Assembly: GCF_002368115.1 (NCBI RefSeq)
Contig: NZ_AP018316.1
Coordinates: 3,050,186-3,114,185, forward strand
Direction: 5' to 3'
Length of the DNA stretch: 64,000 nt
Origin: Dolichospermum compactum NIES-806
Lineage (GTDB): Bacteria; Cyanobacteriota; Cyanobacteriia; Cyanobacteriales; Nostocaceae
Part shown: positions 16,162-25,042 of the stretch, piece by piece
Position numbering within the stretch: position 1 is the stretch's first letter
Layout of the letters: each line of letters starts with the position of its first letter
The notes under the pieces: generated by a model
Seen by the model: the letters and a program-made list of their open reading frames with translations, nothing else
Database searches by the model: none
What the model was told of the DNA's origin: nothing
Program-made: the position numbers and the translations under genes

Positions 16162-17787
16162 CTATTGGTCTGGGTTATCATCTGGGTTCTTCTGTGCATA
16201 TTTGAAGTTAGCCCAAGTTTGTGGTTTAGTCTCTTGTTTTTCGGCGGTATCTCCTAAACTTAATTGTTTGAATTTTTCCCGAATTGTGGCAACATCACCT
16301 TCTAATGCTGCTTGTCTTAAATCCCGTTTTAAATGGGCATTTGCGATCGCTTTTTCTGGTGAACGGGAACTTGTATCAAAGCATTTTTCTAGGCTTTCGT
16401 AGATACCCACACGGCGAGTTTTTTTCTTGAATTGTCTTTCTGTATCTAATAGTCTAGCCATTAATTCTAGGTGCATTCCGTCACCTTCACAGATTTCTTC
16501 TAATACTCCCCATTCATCACTACCAAGTATGCTTTGATCTGCACCAGGACGAGGATCTTTAAATACTTCTCCTGTGACTTCTTCATATATGCGGGGGACA
16601 CTATCATCAAATTCGTGTTTTTCTTCTAACCAGATTCGGCGAATTTCACTCAATTCTGCTTGAGAAATAAGGGTAATATCCCGCATACTTTCAGGCGCAT
16701 TTTCACGCATTTCTTTTTGCGCTGCTAATAATTTTCTTAGCCAATATTCTCGCCAATATTTTGTATATGGACCATGTATAGGTTCAACAGATGTTTCACC
16801 ATTTACATTACGTTCAAATAATTGAACTTCTCCCCGTAACCGACGAAAATCTCTTTTTTCGCGGTCACGGTCAACATCTAATTCAGCACGAAAATCAACT
16901 AATGGTTGTAACCATTCTTTTTCTTCATCATTTTGAATCATTGCTTGCATAGATTTATCACTATTAACTAATGTACAAACCCAGCAACCAAAGCGAGAAC
17001 TACCACAGCTAGGAGTAGAAGTATCAACAACTAAAGGACATTCATTATCTGCTGTTGCACCTCTATACATAGTAAATAAATCTTTATTGCTATATCCCCA
17101 AGGATTTGAAAACTGCATTAAATACATCCAAACTTCATCAGTTCGCCAATCTTCAATAGGTGTGTAAAGTAAAGAATTTATTAAATTAGGATGAGGACAG
17201 AGGCGCTCTCTGACTCGACCTATTTCACGTTTTATCATAATCAAACCGCGAGTTATGCTTTCAGTCTTGCGAGTTCCTAAAATAACAATTGTTTCACCAT
17301 TAGCTCTCACAACGTCACGAATAAAAAGATTAGAAGGCTCAATTTTTAGCCGTCCAGTACACCAGCGGAATTTATTGCGTGGCGCTGGGTAGCCTTTACC
17401 AATTAAACCTGCCCAATATGTTTGTTTAGTTTCTGGTTGTAGTAAATGAGGTTGTATTGGCATTTTTTGCTCTTCAGCCGCTACTTCCATTTGTTTTAAT
17501 GAACTTTTTACCCAAGCAGAAACATAGGGATTTTCTACCCCTGTATCTGTTGTAATTACATGAATTGGTTTAGTTCTTTTTTCCGCTGGAAGTCCAGAAA
17601 TTGCATTCCAAATAAGCTGTAAAGTAGCAGTGCTGTCTTTTCCACCTGAATAGCCTACTACCCAAGGTATCTCATCTAAACAATACAATTCTTGAATTTC
17701 TGTCGTCAAAGCTTGGATATACTCCACTAACTCTGGTACAGTACGATTCGGCTGATTTTTATTTTCTGGCTGTTGTCCTGTAGTCAT
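16162..17787 (-). CDS. dndC: DNA phosphorothioation sulfurtransferase DndC
   Basis: DndC is a PAPS-reductase-like PP-loop enzyme that mobilises sulfur for DNA backbone modification. The 541-residue protein has the PP-loop SGGKDS at 47-52, ITTDTGVENPYV, the FRWCTGRLKIEP segment and a cysteine cluster ECPLV / SCGSSRFGCWVC that would hold a 4Fe-4S cluster. The C-terminal region (IYEEVTGEVFKDPRPGADQ) is also family-like. ATG start at 17787. It is the first gene of the minus-strand dnd unit and diverges from dndB across 180 bp. No dndA desulfurase is in the window; a housekeeping IscS may substitute. Confidence 0.95.
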   Translation of the reverse strand: MTTGQQPENKNQPNRTVPELVEYIQALTTEIQELYCLDEIPWVVGYSGGKDSTATLQLIWNAISGLPAEKRTKPIHVITTDTGVENPYVSAWVKSSLKQMEVAAEEQKMPIQPHLLQPETKQTYWAGLIGKGYPAPRNKFRWCTGRLKIEPSNLFIRDVVRANGETIVILGTRKTESITRGLIMIKREIGRVRERLCPHPNLINSLLYTPIEDWRTDEVWMYLMQFSNPWGYSNKDLFTMYRGATADNECPLVVDTSTPSCGSSRFGCWVCTLVNSDKSMQAMIQNDEEKEWLQPLVDFRAELDVDRDREKRDFRRLRGEVQLFERNVNGETSVEPIHGPYTKYWREYWLRKLLAAQKEMRENAPESMRDITLISQAELSEIRRIWLEEKHEFDDSVPRIYEEVTGEVFKDPRPGADQSILGSDEWGVLEEICEGDGMHLELMARLLDTERQFKKKTRRVGIYESLEKCFDTSSRSPEKAIANAHLKRDLRQAALEGDVATIREKFKQLSLGDTAEKQETKPQTWANFKYAQKNPDDNPDQ

Positions 17788-17967
17788 TTTTCCTTACCTG
17801 TGGATATATGAACATAGAATCAATACTTCCCTTTGTGGGGATGGAATCATCTAGTATATAAATAAACTTAAGCTATGCGTGCAACATATTTTTAAAAATT
17901 GCATCCCTAGTATCCATTTTTTTGGACAATAAAGCAAGAGTTCATCACTAAGTTTTCAAAAATTCAC
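17788..17967. promoter_or_regulatory. Divergent dndB / dndC promoter region
   Basis: This 180-bp spacer must hold both promoters. An imperfect inverted pair TGCAA (17880-17884) / TTGCA (17899-17903) is a possible operator. DndB acts as a transcriptional regulator in some hosts, so autoregulation is plausible but not shown by the sequence. Confidence 0.4.
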
Positions 17968-19566
17968 ATGAATGATAGTACAGATACACTAAATAATCAA
18001 CTCGCTAACGAGTATCTAGAACGGGAAAATAAGGATAAACAGGTATTAGCTTTGCTGCTAGACAGGTTTTTAGAGAAGAAAGACCAAATTCTTGTCCAAA
18101 AAACCGAAATGGGGGGTACTGAGGCTTATGTAGGTTCTGTGACATTGGAATGGTTCGCGGGACGGGTACATTTTGCGTCTGGTTTACCCCTACTACAAAA
18201 AAAGTACAACCCAGAGACAGAGAATATTGAAATTGATGCTGATAGTATTGATGACATTCAACAACGTCCTGTTGACTGGTCGCGTCAAGCACCGTTAGTA
18301 CAGTATTTAGCAGCGAGAAAAAACCATAAATTTCCGGCTGTGTTGGTAGTAATTAATCAACCTTGGGTAGATAACCCCAAAGCAGCGGAGTGGGATAGTC
18401 AAGGACGGGCTAAAAAAGCGACTACTGATTTTATACCTTTAGATAAAGATGGTAAAGTCGGTTTACTGAATATTTCTGAAGACAATGTGACAATTTATGC
18501 TTTAGATGGTCAGCATAGATTAATGGGTGTCCAAGGTTTAATGGAGTTAATTAAATCTGGTAAACTGCAACGTTATAAAAAGGATAAAACTGCTGACGAA
18601 AGTTTTATTACTCTATCTGATTTGATTGATAAATATCAAGTAGAACCTGCTTATTTACAAAATTTATCTAAAGAAAAAATTGGCATTGAATTTATTTGTG
18701 CGGTGAATACTGGAGAAACTCATACAGAAGCAAAACGACGGGTAAGATCAATTTTTGTTCATGTGAATTTAATGGCTGCACCTTTAACTAAAGGTCAGTT
18801 AGCACAATTAAATGAAGATGATGGTTTTGCTATTGTAGCGCGAAAAATTGCCGTTACACATCCACTTTTAGAACAAAAACCCAATCGCAATCCCCGTGTT
18901 AATTGGAATAGTGCCACAGTAGCTGCTAATTCTACGGTTTTGACGACCTTGCAAGCCTTACAAGATATGTCCGAAAGGTATTTGGGGCAAAAGTTCCCCC
19001 ACTGGAAACCTTTGGAAAAAGGGTTAATTCCCATGCGTCCAGAAAATGAAGAAATTCAGGAAGGAATTGCTGATTTTAGATTACTTTTTGATAATTTAGC
19101 TAATCTTCCCAGTTATAAAATATTGGAACACGAAGATACAACTGTTTTGCGGCGCTTCCATTTTGAGAAAGACGGAGGTGAGGGAAATATGTTATTTCGT
19201 CCAGTTTCTCAAGTTGCTTTAGCGCAAGCTTTGGGAACTTTGGTATTTAAAAAAGGTTTTACTTTGACGGATATTTTTAAGAAGTTGGAGAAATTTGACC
19301 GTCAAGGGGGTTTTAGTAATATGGAATATCCTCAATCTTTATGGTATGGGGTTTTATATGACCCCAATAAAAAGCGGGTACAGGTAGTAGGAAAAGATTT
19401 AGCTGTGAAGTTATTCATTTATATGTTGGGAGGAATGACTGAAAAAATGGAAGTTACTGCTTTACGTAAAGCTTTAGCTAATGCTAGGACAATGGAAGAA
19501 CAAACTATAGGTTTTGATGGAAAATTGGTAAAACCTCAAGATGTAGGACTTCCGGTTATTTTATAA
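17968..19566 (+). CDS. dndB: DNA sulfur modification regulator DndB (DGQHR domain)
   Basis: The 532-residue protein has the DGQHR motif at 180-183 (ALDGQHRLMGVQGL) and the downstream FVHVNLMAAPLTKGQLAQLNEDDGFAI segment that define DndB. DndB is not needed for the modification itself but affects its frequency and sequence preference and can regulate dnd transcription. ATG start at 17968. The gene is divergent from dndC-D-E and convergent with the HNH nuclease gene, with only 10 bp between the two stop codons, so antisense interference between them is possible. Confidence 0.93.
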   Translation: MNDSTDTLNNQLANEYLERENKDKQVLALLLDRFLEKKDQILVQKTEMGGTEAYVGSVTLEWFAGRVHFASGLPLLQKKYNPETENIEIDADSIDDIQQRPVDWSRQAPLVQYLAARKNHKFPAVLVVINQPWVDNPKAAEWDSQGRAKKATTDFIPLDKDGKVGLLNISEDNVTIYALDGQHRLMGVQGLMELIKSGKLQRYKKDKTADESFITLSDLIDKYQVEPAYLQNLSKEKIGIEFICAVNTGETHTEAKRRVRSIFVHVNLMAAPLTKGQLAQLNEDDGFAIVARKIAVTHPLLEQKPNRNPRVNWNSATVAANSTVLTTLQALQDMSERYLGQKFPHWKPLEKGLIPMRPENEEIQEGIADFRLLFDNLANLPSYKILEHEDTTVLRRFHFEKDGGEGNMLFRPVSQVALAQALGTLVFKKGFTLTDIFKKLEKFDRQGGFSNMEYPQSLWYGVLYDPNKKRVQVVGKDLAVKLFIYMLGGMTEKMEVTALRKALANARTMEEQTIGFDGKLVKPQDVGLPVIL

Positions 19567-19576
19567 TAATAGCTAA

Positions 19577-20515
19577 TTAAGGCTGAAATATATTATAACG
19601 ATGCCATTGTAAAGCTTCAATATCTGGAAAATATTTCTCTACTTTCGGTAATATGAGTATTTCCCCATGAAATTCCGTTATTGTTCTAGCATGGGGAGAT
19701 ACTTCTTCTAATTCTTTGCTAACGATTATTTTGTATTTATCATCAACAGCAAACCAACCCCTATCAAAAGCCCAATGATGATTTTTACAAAGTGCTATTC
19801 CGTTATGTATTCTACTGTCATAAAAAGCAGAAAATGGCTTTATATGTGCGCCGTCAACAATATTTTGATTACCAGTTTTAGTAACTTTCAACCCACAAAA
19901 AGCGCATTGACAATCATATACAGAAACAACCGCTTTTCTAAAGAAAGCATTTCTAATTAGTGTTTTTTTTAAACTCCATTGAGGGTTGTTGGGTAAATTT
20001 CCAATATCATCTAGTTTTTCTACTTCTGAATAATCTTGAAATGTTTGATTAATTTGTAGAAATTCCTCAATTTCATCTTCATTATCCGAGAAAAAAGCAG
20101 CTACAAGTGCATCAATTAATTCTTTGCGAGAAGATTCATCTTGTAAATAGTTAAATAATTCACTGTCTAAATATGCGTATTCAACAGCCTGTTTTAATTG
20201 GTTAGTTGTTTTTGGTTGTAAATTATTAAAACCTGCTTTAATTTCTACGTGCCAAAATCCCTCATTTTGCAGATGAAAAAATGGATAGTGTAAACCCCCT
20301 TTATAAGATTGTGAGCCAATAACATTCCAATATTTATTAAAAGCTTGAATTAATTCATCTGATACAAAAATTTGATTATTGGTAATAACTCCTCTCATAA
20401 TCAAATCAATTACGGTTAAAACTAATATTGGTTTATATTGAGCATTACCACGTTTTCGGCTATTACTTACTCTTAACTTAGAAAACTTTTCACAATAAAA
20501 ACGAAGATTATTCAT
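19577..20515 (-). CDS. HNH endonuclease with sulfur-binding-type N-terminus
   Basis: The C-terminal third is a clear HNH nuclease: CAFCG, then DGAHIKPFSAFYDSRIHNG, IALCKNHHWAFDRGWF. The N-terminal half (RGNAQYKPILVLTVIDLI and later HYPFFHLQNEGFWHVE) resembles the sulfur-binding domain of phosphorothioate-dependent restriction enzymes such as ScoMcrA, where the corresponding segment usually reads HKPLLLL; here Tyr replaces His. The HNH call is firm and the sulfur-binding call is inferred. Such enzymes normally cut modified DNA, so finding one beside a dnd modification cluster is unexpected. It follows the Dnd-associated gene by 36 bp and is probably in its operon. Confidence 0.72.
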   Translation of the reverse strand: MNNLRFYCEKFSKLRVSNSRKRGNAQYKPILVLTVIDLIMRGVITNNQIFVSDELIQAFNKYWNVIGSQSYKGGLHYPFFHLQNEGFWHVEIKAGFNNLQPKTTNQLKQAVEYAYLDSELFNYLQDESSRKELIDALVAAFFSDNEDEIEEFLQINQTFQDYSEVEKLDDIGNLPNNPQWSLKKTLIRNAFFRKAVVSVYDCQCAFCGLKVTKTGNQNIVDGAHIKPFSAFYDSRIHNGIALCKNHHWAFDRGWFAVDDKYKIIVSKELEEVSPHARTITEFHGEILILPKVEKYFPDIEALQWHRYNIFQP

Positions 20516-20551
20516 ATTTCACTACTTGGTAAAAAACACAAACAAAATGGA

Positions 20552-21025
20552 TTATTTTAAAAATCTAGTTAAATTAAATTCTCCTTCTATATTATTTTCT
20601 TGATAATCTATTGCTTTTTTTAAAATCAATAGAAATTGTATTTCATAATCAACAATTCCGCGTAATTCAGTTTGTAATATTTCTAATCCCCCATTAGCAT
20701 ACTCTTCAAATACTTGAGTCCGTTTATCCTCATATTCATCTTCTCTAGAAGCAAGTATTTGGATATCACTTGTCTCAACAATTCCTAATAATTTGATAAT
20801 TTTGTCATAACCCAGTGAAGCAAAATTTTCTTGTGGAATTGGAGAAGGCTCTCTTTTTGTAGTATCTCCTAAAGGAACACTTTTTTTATACTTTACTCCT
20901 AATGCTGCTGCAAATATCATCACCTCCACATAAGTTTGGAAAACTCCCGGTGTTTCTTTAGACGCTAGTAACGATTTGACCAACTCAGCCTTATCTTGAG
21001 CAATTTTGATTCTATTTGCCGCCAT
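20552..21025 (-). CDS. DNA phosphorothioation-associated protein 4 homologue
   Basis: From the ATG at 21025 (MAANRIKIAQDKAELVKSLLA) the protein is 157 residues. The phrases GVFQTYVEVMIFAAALGVKYKK, PSPIPQENFASLGYD and the C-terminal LEILQTELRGIVDYEIQFLL match what I know as the dnd_assoc_4 family, found only beside Dnd genes. No biochemical role is established to my knowledge. I reject the 12-residue extension to a TTG at 21061. Its position directly before the HNH gene links the two functionally. Confidence 0.72.
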   Translation of the reverse strand: MAANRIKIAQDKAELVKSLLASKETPGVFQTYVEVMIFAAALGVKYKKSVPLGDTTKREPSPIPQENFASLGYDKIIKLLGIVETSDIQILASREDEYEDKRTQVFEEYANGGLEILQTELRGIVDYEIQFLLILKKAIDYQENNIEGEFNLTRFLK

Positions 21026-21219
21026 AATTATAAAATATAGACCCTTAAAATCATAAACCAAACCTAACTAACTAATACCACACTCTCACACTCCTCTTTG
21101 CGCCTCTGCGTGATAAAAAAATCCATCAGACTCACGCAAAATATCTTTGAAACCTTCTTTCCTTCGTGTCCTTCGCTCCTTCGTGGTTCATTTTTTCATG
21201 ACTTGCGAGAGAAAAAAAA

Positions 21220-21780
21220 TCAAAAAACATCCTCATAAACCAGAGAAAGAGGAAACGTAAAATCAACACTAACCAAATGTACCTCATCATCCTCAACAGA
21301 AGGATGTAACTCCCATAAACCCTTCTCATTTAAGCGAAAACAATCCAAACCAATTTTATCAGCACTAATTAAAACATATTCCTGCAAAGTTTGAATCCGT
21401 CTATATAGCTGAAACTTTCCCCCCCTATCATAAGCTTCCGTACTCGGAGAAAGTACCTCAATAATTAAACTAGGAAATTGAATAAACTTAATAGCTTGTT
21501 TATCTTTAGGGTGACAACTAACAACAACATCAGGATAAGTAAACGGTCCCGTTTCAGACACACCCACTTTCGCATCAGCAATATTAACACGACACTTACT
21601 ACCTTTTAAATGATTTCTTAACCCAGAAGCTAAATTAAAAGCAATGTCATTATGAGGAATAGTTCCCCCAGTCATAGCGAAAACTTGACCATTGATATAT
21701 TCGTGTTTAATATCTTGTTGTTCCTCCCACTCCAAATACTCCAAAGGACTCATATAACTTGGATCAAAATTAGCAACCAT
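21220..21780 (-). CDS. Uma2 family (DUF820) nuclease-fold protein
   Basis: The 186-residue protein has the Uma2 pattern: YLEWEEQQDIKHEYINGQVFAMTGG, then TYPDVVVSC and FPSLIIEVLSPSTEAYDRGGKFQLYRRIQTLQEYVLI, with the PD...(D/E)xK-type catalytic residues in place. This restriction-endonuclease-fold family is greatly expanded in cyanobacteria; its biological role is unknown. ATG start at 21780. It lies tandem with another Uma2 gene, but the two are only distantly alike, so this is not a recent duplication. Confidence 0.88.
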   Translation of the reverse strand: MVANFDPSYMSPLEYLEWEEQQDIKHEYINGQVFAMTGGTIPHNDIAFNLASGLRNHLKGSKCRVNIADAKVGVSETGPFTYPDVVVSCHPKDKQAIKFIQFPSLIIEVLSPSTEAYDRGGKFQLYRRIQTLQEYVLISADKIGLDCFRLNEKGLWELHPSVEDDEVHLVSVDFTFPLSLVYEDVF

Positions 21781-21812
21781 GACATTTACCTCCTGACTTT
21801 CCGTAAAACAAA

Positions 21813-22451
21813 TTAACCGAAAATTTGCAACAACCAGCGATTAACCTCACCATCATCTTGAGTTAAACTGCGTTGAATAGCTTCCTGAACAGTAGATATT
21901 TGCAAACCTGGTAAAACCTTTGATTCCTCAATTCTCCTACTTCCACCATCAATAATTTCAAAAGCAATAATATCATTATTATTAGCATTCATTACCCAAT
22001 ATTCCTTTACCCCCAACCGTTCATAAAGTAACCGCTTAAAACCCAAATCATCACTAATAGAAGAAGCAGCCACTTCTACCACTAGAGTCGGTGCTGCTAA
22101 CTCATTAATATCCACAGGAGAATTATTTAAAGGTGGAAATTTGATTTTCTCACCAATATAAAAAGCTAAATCAGGTTGACATTCTCCTTCATTTATTCTG
22201 CGAAAACTGGTATTTACCCAACCTTTAATTTTAATGTTTTTCAATGTCGCATAAAAATTCACAACATTTGCAACAACATTATTATTATTTCCATGAATTG
22301 AACCAACTGGTAACATTTCTACCCTCATATAATTTTGATAAAAATAAAATCTTCCTTGCTGATAATCAGAATGTTTAGTAACTTCCAGAAACTCATCCCA
22401 ACTTACCTTTACCCAACTATCTGTCACCAAACTTAAAGAACTAACTACCAT
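21813..22451 (-). CDS. Uma2 family (DUF820) nuclease-fold protein
   Basis: The 212-residue protein shows the family core: WDEFLEVTKHSDYQQGRFYFY, ECQPDLAFYIGEKIKFPP, APTLVVEVAASSISDDLGFKRLLYERLGVKEYWVMN. A Gly that usually follows the first acidic motif is kept (QQGRFY). ATG start at 22451, 34 bp after the SMC-like ATPase stop, so it may be cotranscribed with it. Function is unknown; neighbours suggest it could have been recruited into the defence island, but Uma2 genes occur everywhere in these genomes. Confidence 0.87.
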   Translation of the reverse strand: MVVSSLSLVTDSWVKVSWDEFLEVTKHSDYQQGRFYFYQNYMRVEMLPVGSIHGNNNNVVANVVNFYATLKNIKIKGWVNTSFRRINEGECQPDLAFYIGEKIKFPPLNNSPVDINELAAPTLVVEVAASSISDDLGFKRLLYERLGVKEYWVMNANNNDIIAFEIIDGGSRRIEESKVLPGLQISTVQEAIQRSLTQDDGEVNRWLLQIFG

Positions 22452-22485
22452 TTCTTTCTTCCTTTGCGCCTTTGCGTGAGATATA

Positions 22486-24558
22486 TTAATTTCGTTCCAC
22501 TTCTACGATTTCCGTATATTCAAAACCATTCAAACTCTGTCGCACCAAAGCATATTTTTCCCTCCCCAACTCAATAAAATCCTGTTCACAATTAGGTTTA
22601 GAAGAATAATAAACTAACACATATTCCTTCCCAATCTTATCAGCAATTTCCTCCTCAAATTCCACCCTCCATTGAGTTTTGGTCACCAACACAACCAACT
22701 GATTTGCTAACTTAGGAATAGTTCGCGCAATGTGACGACGGGAATTAGCGTCTAAACTTCCAAAAGGAGAATCCATAACAATGGGAAAAGTGCTACTATC
22801 AGGAAGCATGATCATTTTTCGTCTTTCACTCCAGTCACGCACCTTATCAATAATACTAGCGATAAAAGATAAACTGAGAATTTGGTTTTCTCCTGTAGAA
22901 GCTGCGACTGGTGCTTCAATTCCCGTCGTATTTTCCACCAAACTCAACTCATACTTTTCGCTAATTTTGGGAACATAAGGAGTAAAAGAAATATCTGAGA
23001 AAATTTCCTGTACTCGCTGTTCCAATTGGAGACGAAATTGATTTTCTTGACGGTTTTTAACTTCCGATAACCGTTCAATAGCATCTTGAGTAGCATTAAT
23101 GCGACGCTGTGCTAAAGATTGTTTTTCCTCATTTTGTTTTTGCTTAGATATTTGTTTTATCAAAGCACCAATATCTGTTTTCAGGTGAGAAACTTCCTGT
23201 TGATTTGCACCTTGTTCTCGATTTAACTCATCAATTGTAGCTTCAATTTCATCCAGACGTTTTTGTAAACTACTAATTTCTTCATTGGGATCTTTTCGTA
23301 ATTGTTCTTGAATAGTCGCTAATTCCAGTTCAACTTGGTTGAGATTTTCCCTTAACTGTTGAATTCTGGCTTGTTCCCTATCCGCTTCTTCCCAAAAAGC
23401 AACTGCTTGTTTATCAATTTCATCAACTTGCGCGCTCATTCTAATTGCCGTTTCTTCCACAGTGGAAGAACCAGATTTCCTCATCAAATTCTTAACATGA
23501 AAATGAGTATGAGTTCCTTCCCTTAAATCTGCACCACAAATACAACGTCCACTATTGAGTAAATCATTCACAAATTCCCGCGAAATCCCTGCTGTTAATT
23601 CACCCTTTTGTTTTAAATCTGTGAATATTTCCCGAAACTTAGCCGTAGTTTCCGATAACAGAACTGTATAACCCCGTGCCGAAATAGTTTTTTTCAAATT
23701 CTCCCGTGTTTTCTTCAACTCTTCCCGCAAACTGTCTTTTTGAGATTCTAAACTTTGCTTTCTCTCCTGTAATTCCTTAACAGCACTCAATTCTCGTAAT
23801 TTATTACTAACTTCCTTTTTAAAAGTTTGCTGATATTCCAACTCTTGATTTATTTCCGTTTGACGTTTATTGATATTTTCAATTTCCAGTTCTTGCTTTT
23901 CTTGCTGATTCAATAACTGTTTAGTTTCTGCGTCACCAATATGTTTTAACTCAGTTTCCAAAGACTTTTTCGCATCTTTCAGGTGTTTAATCGAAAGTTC
24001 AATTACTTCTACACCCAAAAAAGTTCTAATTGCTTCGGAAATTTCCGCTTTATTATCAGAACGGACAATTTCTTCAATGCGTTCACCGTCAAAGAAAAAA
24101 TATTGATGTAAACTTGCTGGTAAAATCTGAGTTATAATTTCCTCAGCTTGCTGAAGTGGGAAATACCATTTTCCGTCATCTCCAGCAACTTGAATTTTTA
24201 ACTGAGTTTTCCCAGCTTCAATCACATCACTTTCATTTTTATAAACCCGACAACCACGAGTAGCACGATAACGATTACCTTCATGTTCCCAACCAACTTC
24301 TACCCAACATTCCACAGGTTGACTAGGTTGAGATTCTGCAATTGCGCGTTTATTTACTAACTGTTCAGTTGACGCAAAAGCCGCACTAAACTTTTCATAT
24401 AAAACCCAAGTAAACGCATTCAAAATACTAGTTTTACCTGCGCCATTACTACCATAAATCATAGTAGTGTTGCGAACATCTCCACCAGCTAAATTTATCT
24501 CTGGGGTTTTCCCATAAAAAGAACGAAAATTACATAATTTAATCGAAGTTAGCTTCAT
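22486..24558 (-). CDS. Second SMC/DndD-like ATPase with a CxC hook
   Basis: The 690-residue protein has Walker A GSNGAGKTS at 36-44, FFFDGERIEEIVRSD (a DndD-like block), two coiled-coil arms, a hinge-region GRCICGADL near residue 335, an ABC signature STGENQILSLSFI and Walker B FPIVMDSPFGSLD. The CxC at the tip of the coiled coil recalls the Rad50/SbcC zinc hook but has spacing C-x-C. It is not the dndD of the modification module, which lies at 13956-15944, and the two are strongly diverged. Its ATG overlaps the stop of a 57-aa gene by 4 bp (ATGA). I infer a DNA-sensing or restriction ATPase; the precise subfamily is unknown. Confidence 0.75.
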   Translation of the reverse strand: MKLTSIKLCNFRSFYGKTPEINLAGGDVRNTTMIYGSNGAGKTSILNAFTWVLYEKFSAAFASTEQLVNKRAIAESQPSQPVECWVEVGWEHEGNRYRATRGCRVYKNESDVIEAGKTQLKIQVAGDDGKWYFPLQQAEEIITQILPASLHQYFFFDGERIEEIVRSDNKAEISEAIRTFLGVEVIELSIKHLKDAKKSLETELKHIGDAETKQLLNQQEKQELEIENINKRQTEINQELEYQQTFKKEVSNKLRELSAVKELQERKQSLESQKDSLREELKKTRENLKKTISARGYTVLLSETTAKFREIFTDLKQKGELTAGISREFVNDLLNSGRCICGADLREGTHTHFHVKNLMRKSGSSTVEETAIRMSAQVDEIDKQAVAFWEEADREQARIQQLRENLNQVELELATIQEQLRKDPNEEISSLQKRLDEIEATIDELNREQGANQQEVSHLKTDIGALIKQISKQKQNEEKQSLAQRRINATQDAIERLSEVKNRQENQFRLQLEQRVQEIFSDISFTPYVPKISEKYELSLVENTTGIEAPVAASTGENQILSLSFIASIIDKVRDWSERRKMIMLPDSSTFPIVMDSPFGSLDANSRRHIARTIPKLANQLVVLVTKTQWRVEFEEEIADKIGKEYVLVYYSSKPNCEQDFIELGREKYALVRQSLNGFEYTEIVEVERN

Positions 24559-24728
24559 TGCACCGCTTCCTTCACAATAGTGAGAATATCATCATTAATA
24601 TGACCTTTACTCTTTCTATCTAATCGGCTTTTCTCCAATCTCCATACCTTCTCAATAATTTGCTTTACCTCCGGTGATGCGTTGGTAATTGGTTCTTGAA
24701 CATCTTCAATATTTGCTTCTGGTATCAT
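24555..24728 (-). CDS. 57-aa acidic partner of the SMC-like ATPase
   Basis: An ATG at 24728 opens a 57-residue protein beginning MIPEANIEDVQEPITNASPE and ending IVKEAVQ. Predicted mostly helical, it has a basic middle (RLEKSRLDRKSKGH). Its stop codon overlaps the start of the ATPase gene in an ATGA arrangement, strong evidence of translational coupling. I do not recognise a family. Tight pairing suggests it is a small subunit or regulator of the ATPase. Confidence 0.7.
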   Translation of the reverse strand: MIPEANIEDVQEPITNASPEVKQIIEKVWRLEKSRLDRKSKGHINDDILTIVKEAVQ

Positions 24729-25042
24729 TTCAAAACAGGAATAGAGTTATTTTCTATTTTAACCAGTTCTGATAATATTTTTATCTATCTGCTCTTATCC
24801 CATTGCACTTGATATAATCGGTATACACAACCAGCCTTTAGCATATTACAAATTTTAACGCAACCAGAAGCAGCTAGAAGTAGCCAGAAGTAGCCAGAAG
24901 CCAGGGAATAAATTCCCTGTCTAATAGCTCAAGTCGGTTAAAACCGACTATTATAGGGGTATGCACTTGGATTAGATACACAATTGCTGTATCAAATTCA
25001 AGTTAAAATGAAAATCTTACCCTAGCTTTAGGAAAACTAACT
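24729..25042. other. Intergenic region with repeats upstream of a Uma2 gene
   Basis: No gene is visible. The stretch carries an imperfect array of AGCCAGAAGTAG-like units (about 24862-24901) followed by two small palindromes (AGGGAATAAATTCCCT near 24902 and TCGGTTAAAACCGA near 24934). These are typical dispersed intergenic repeats. The minus-strand promoter of the 57-aa/ATPase unit should lie at the left end. Confidence 0.5.
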
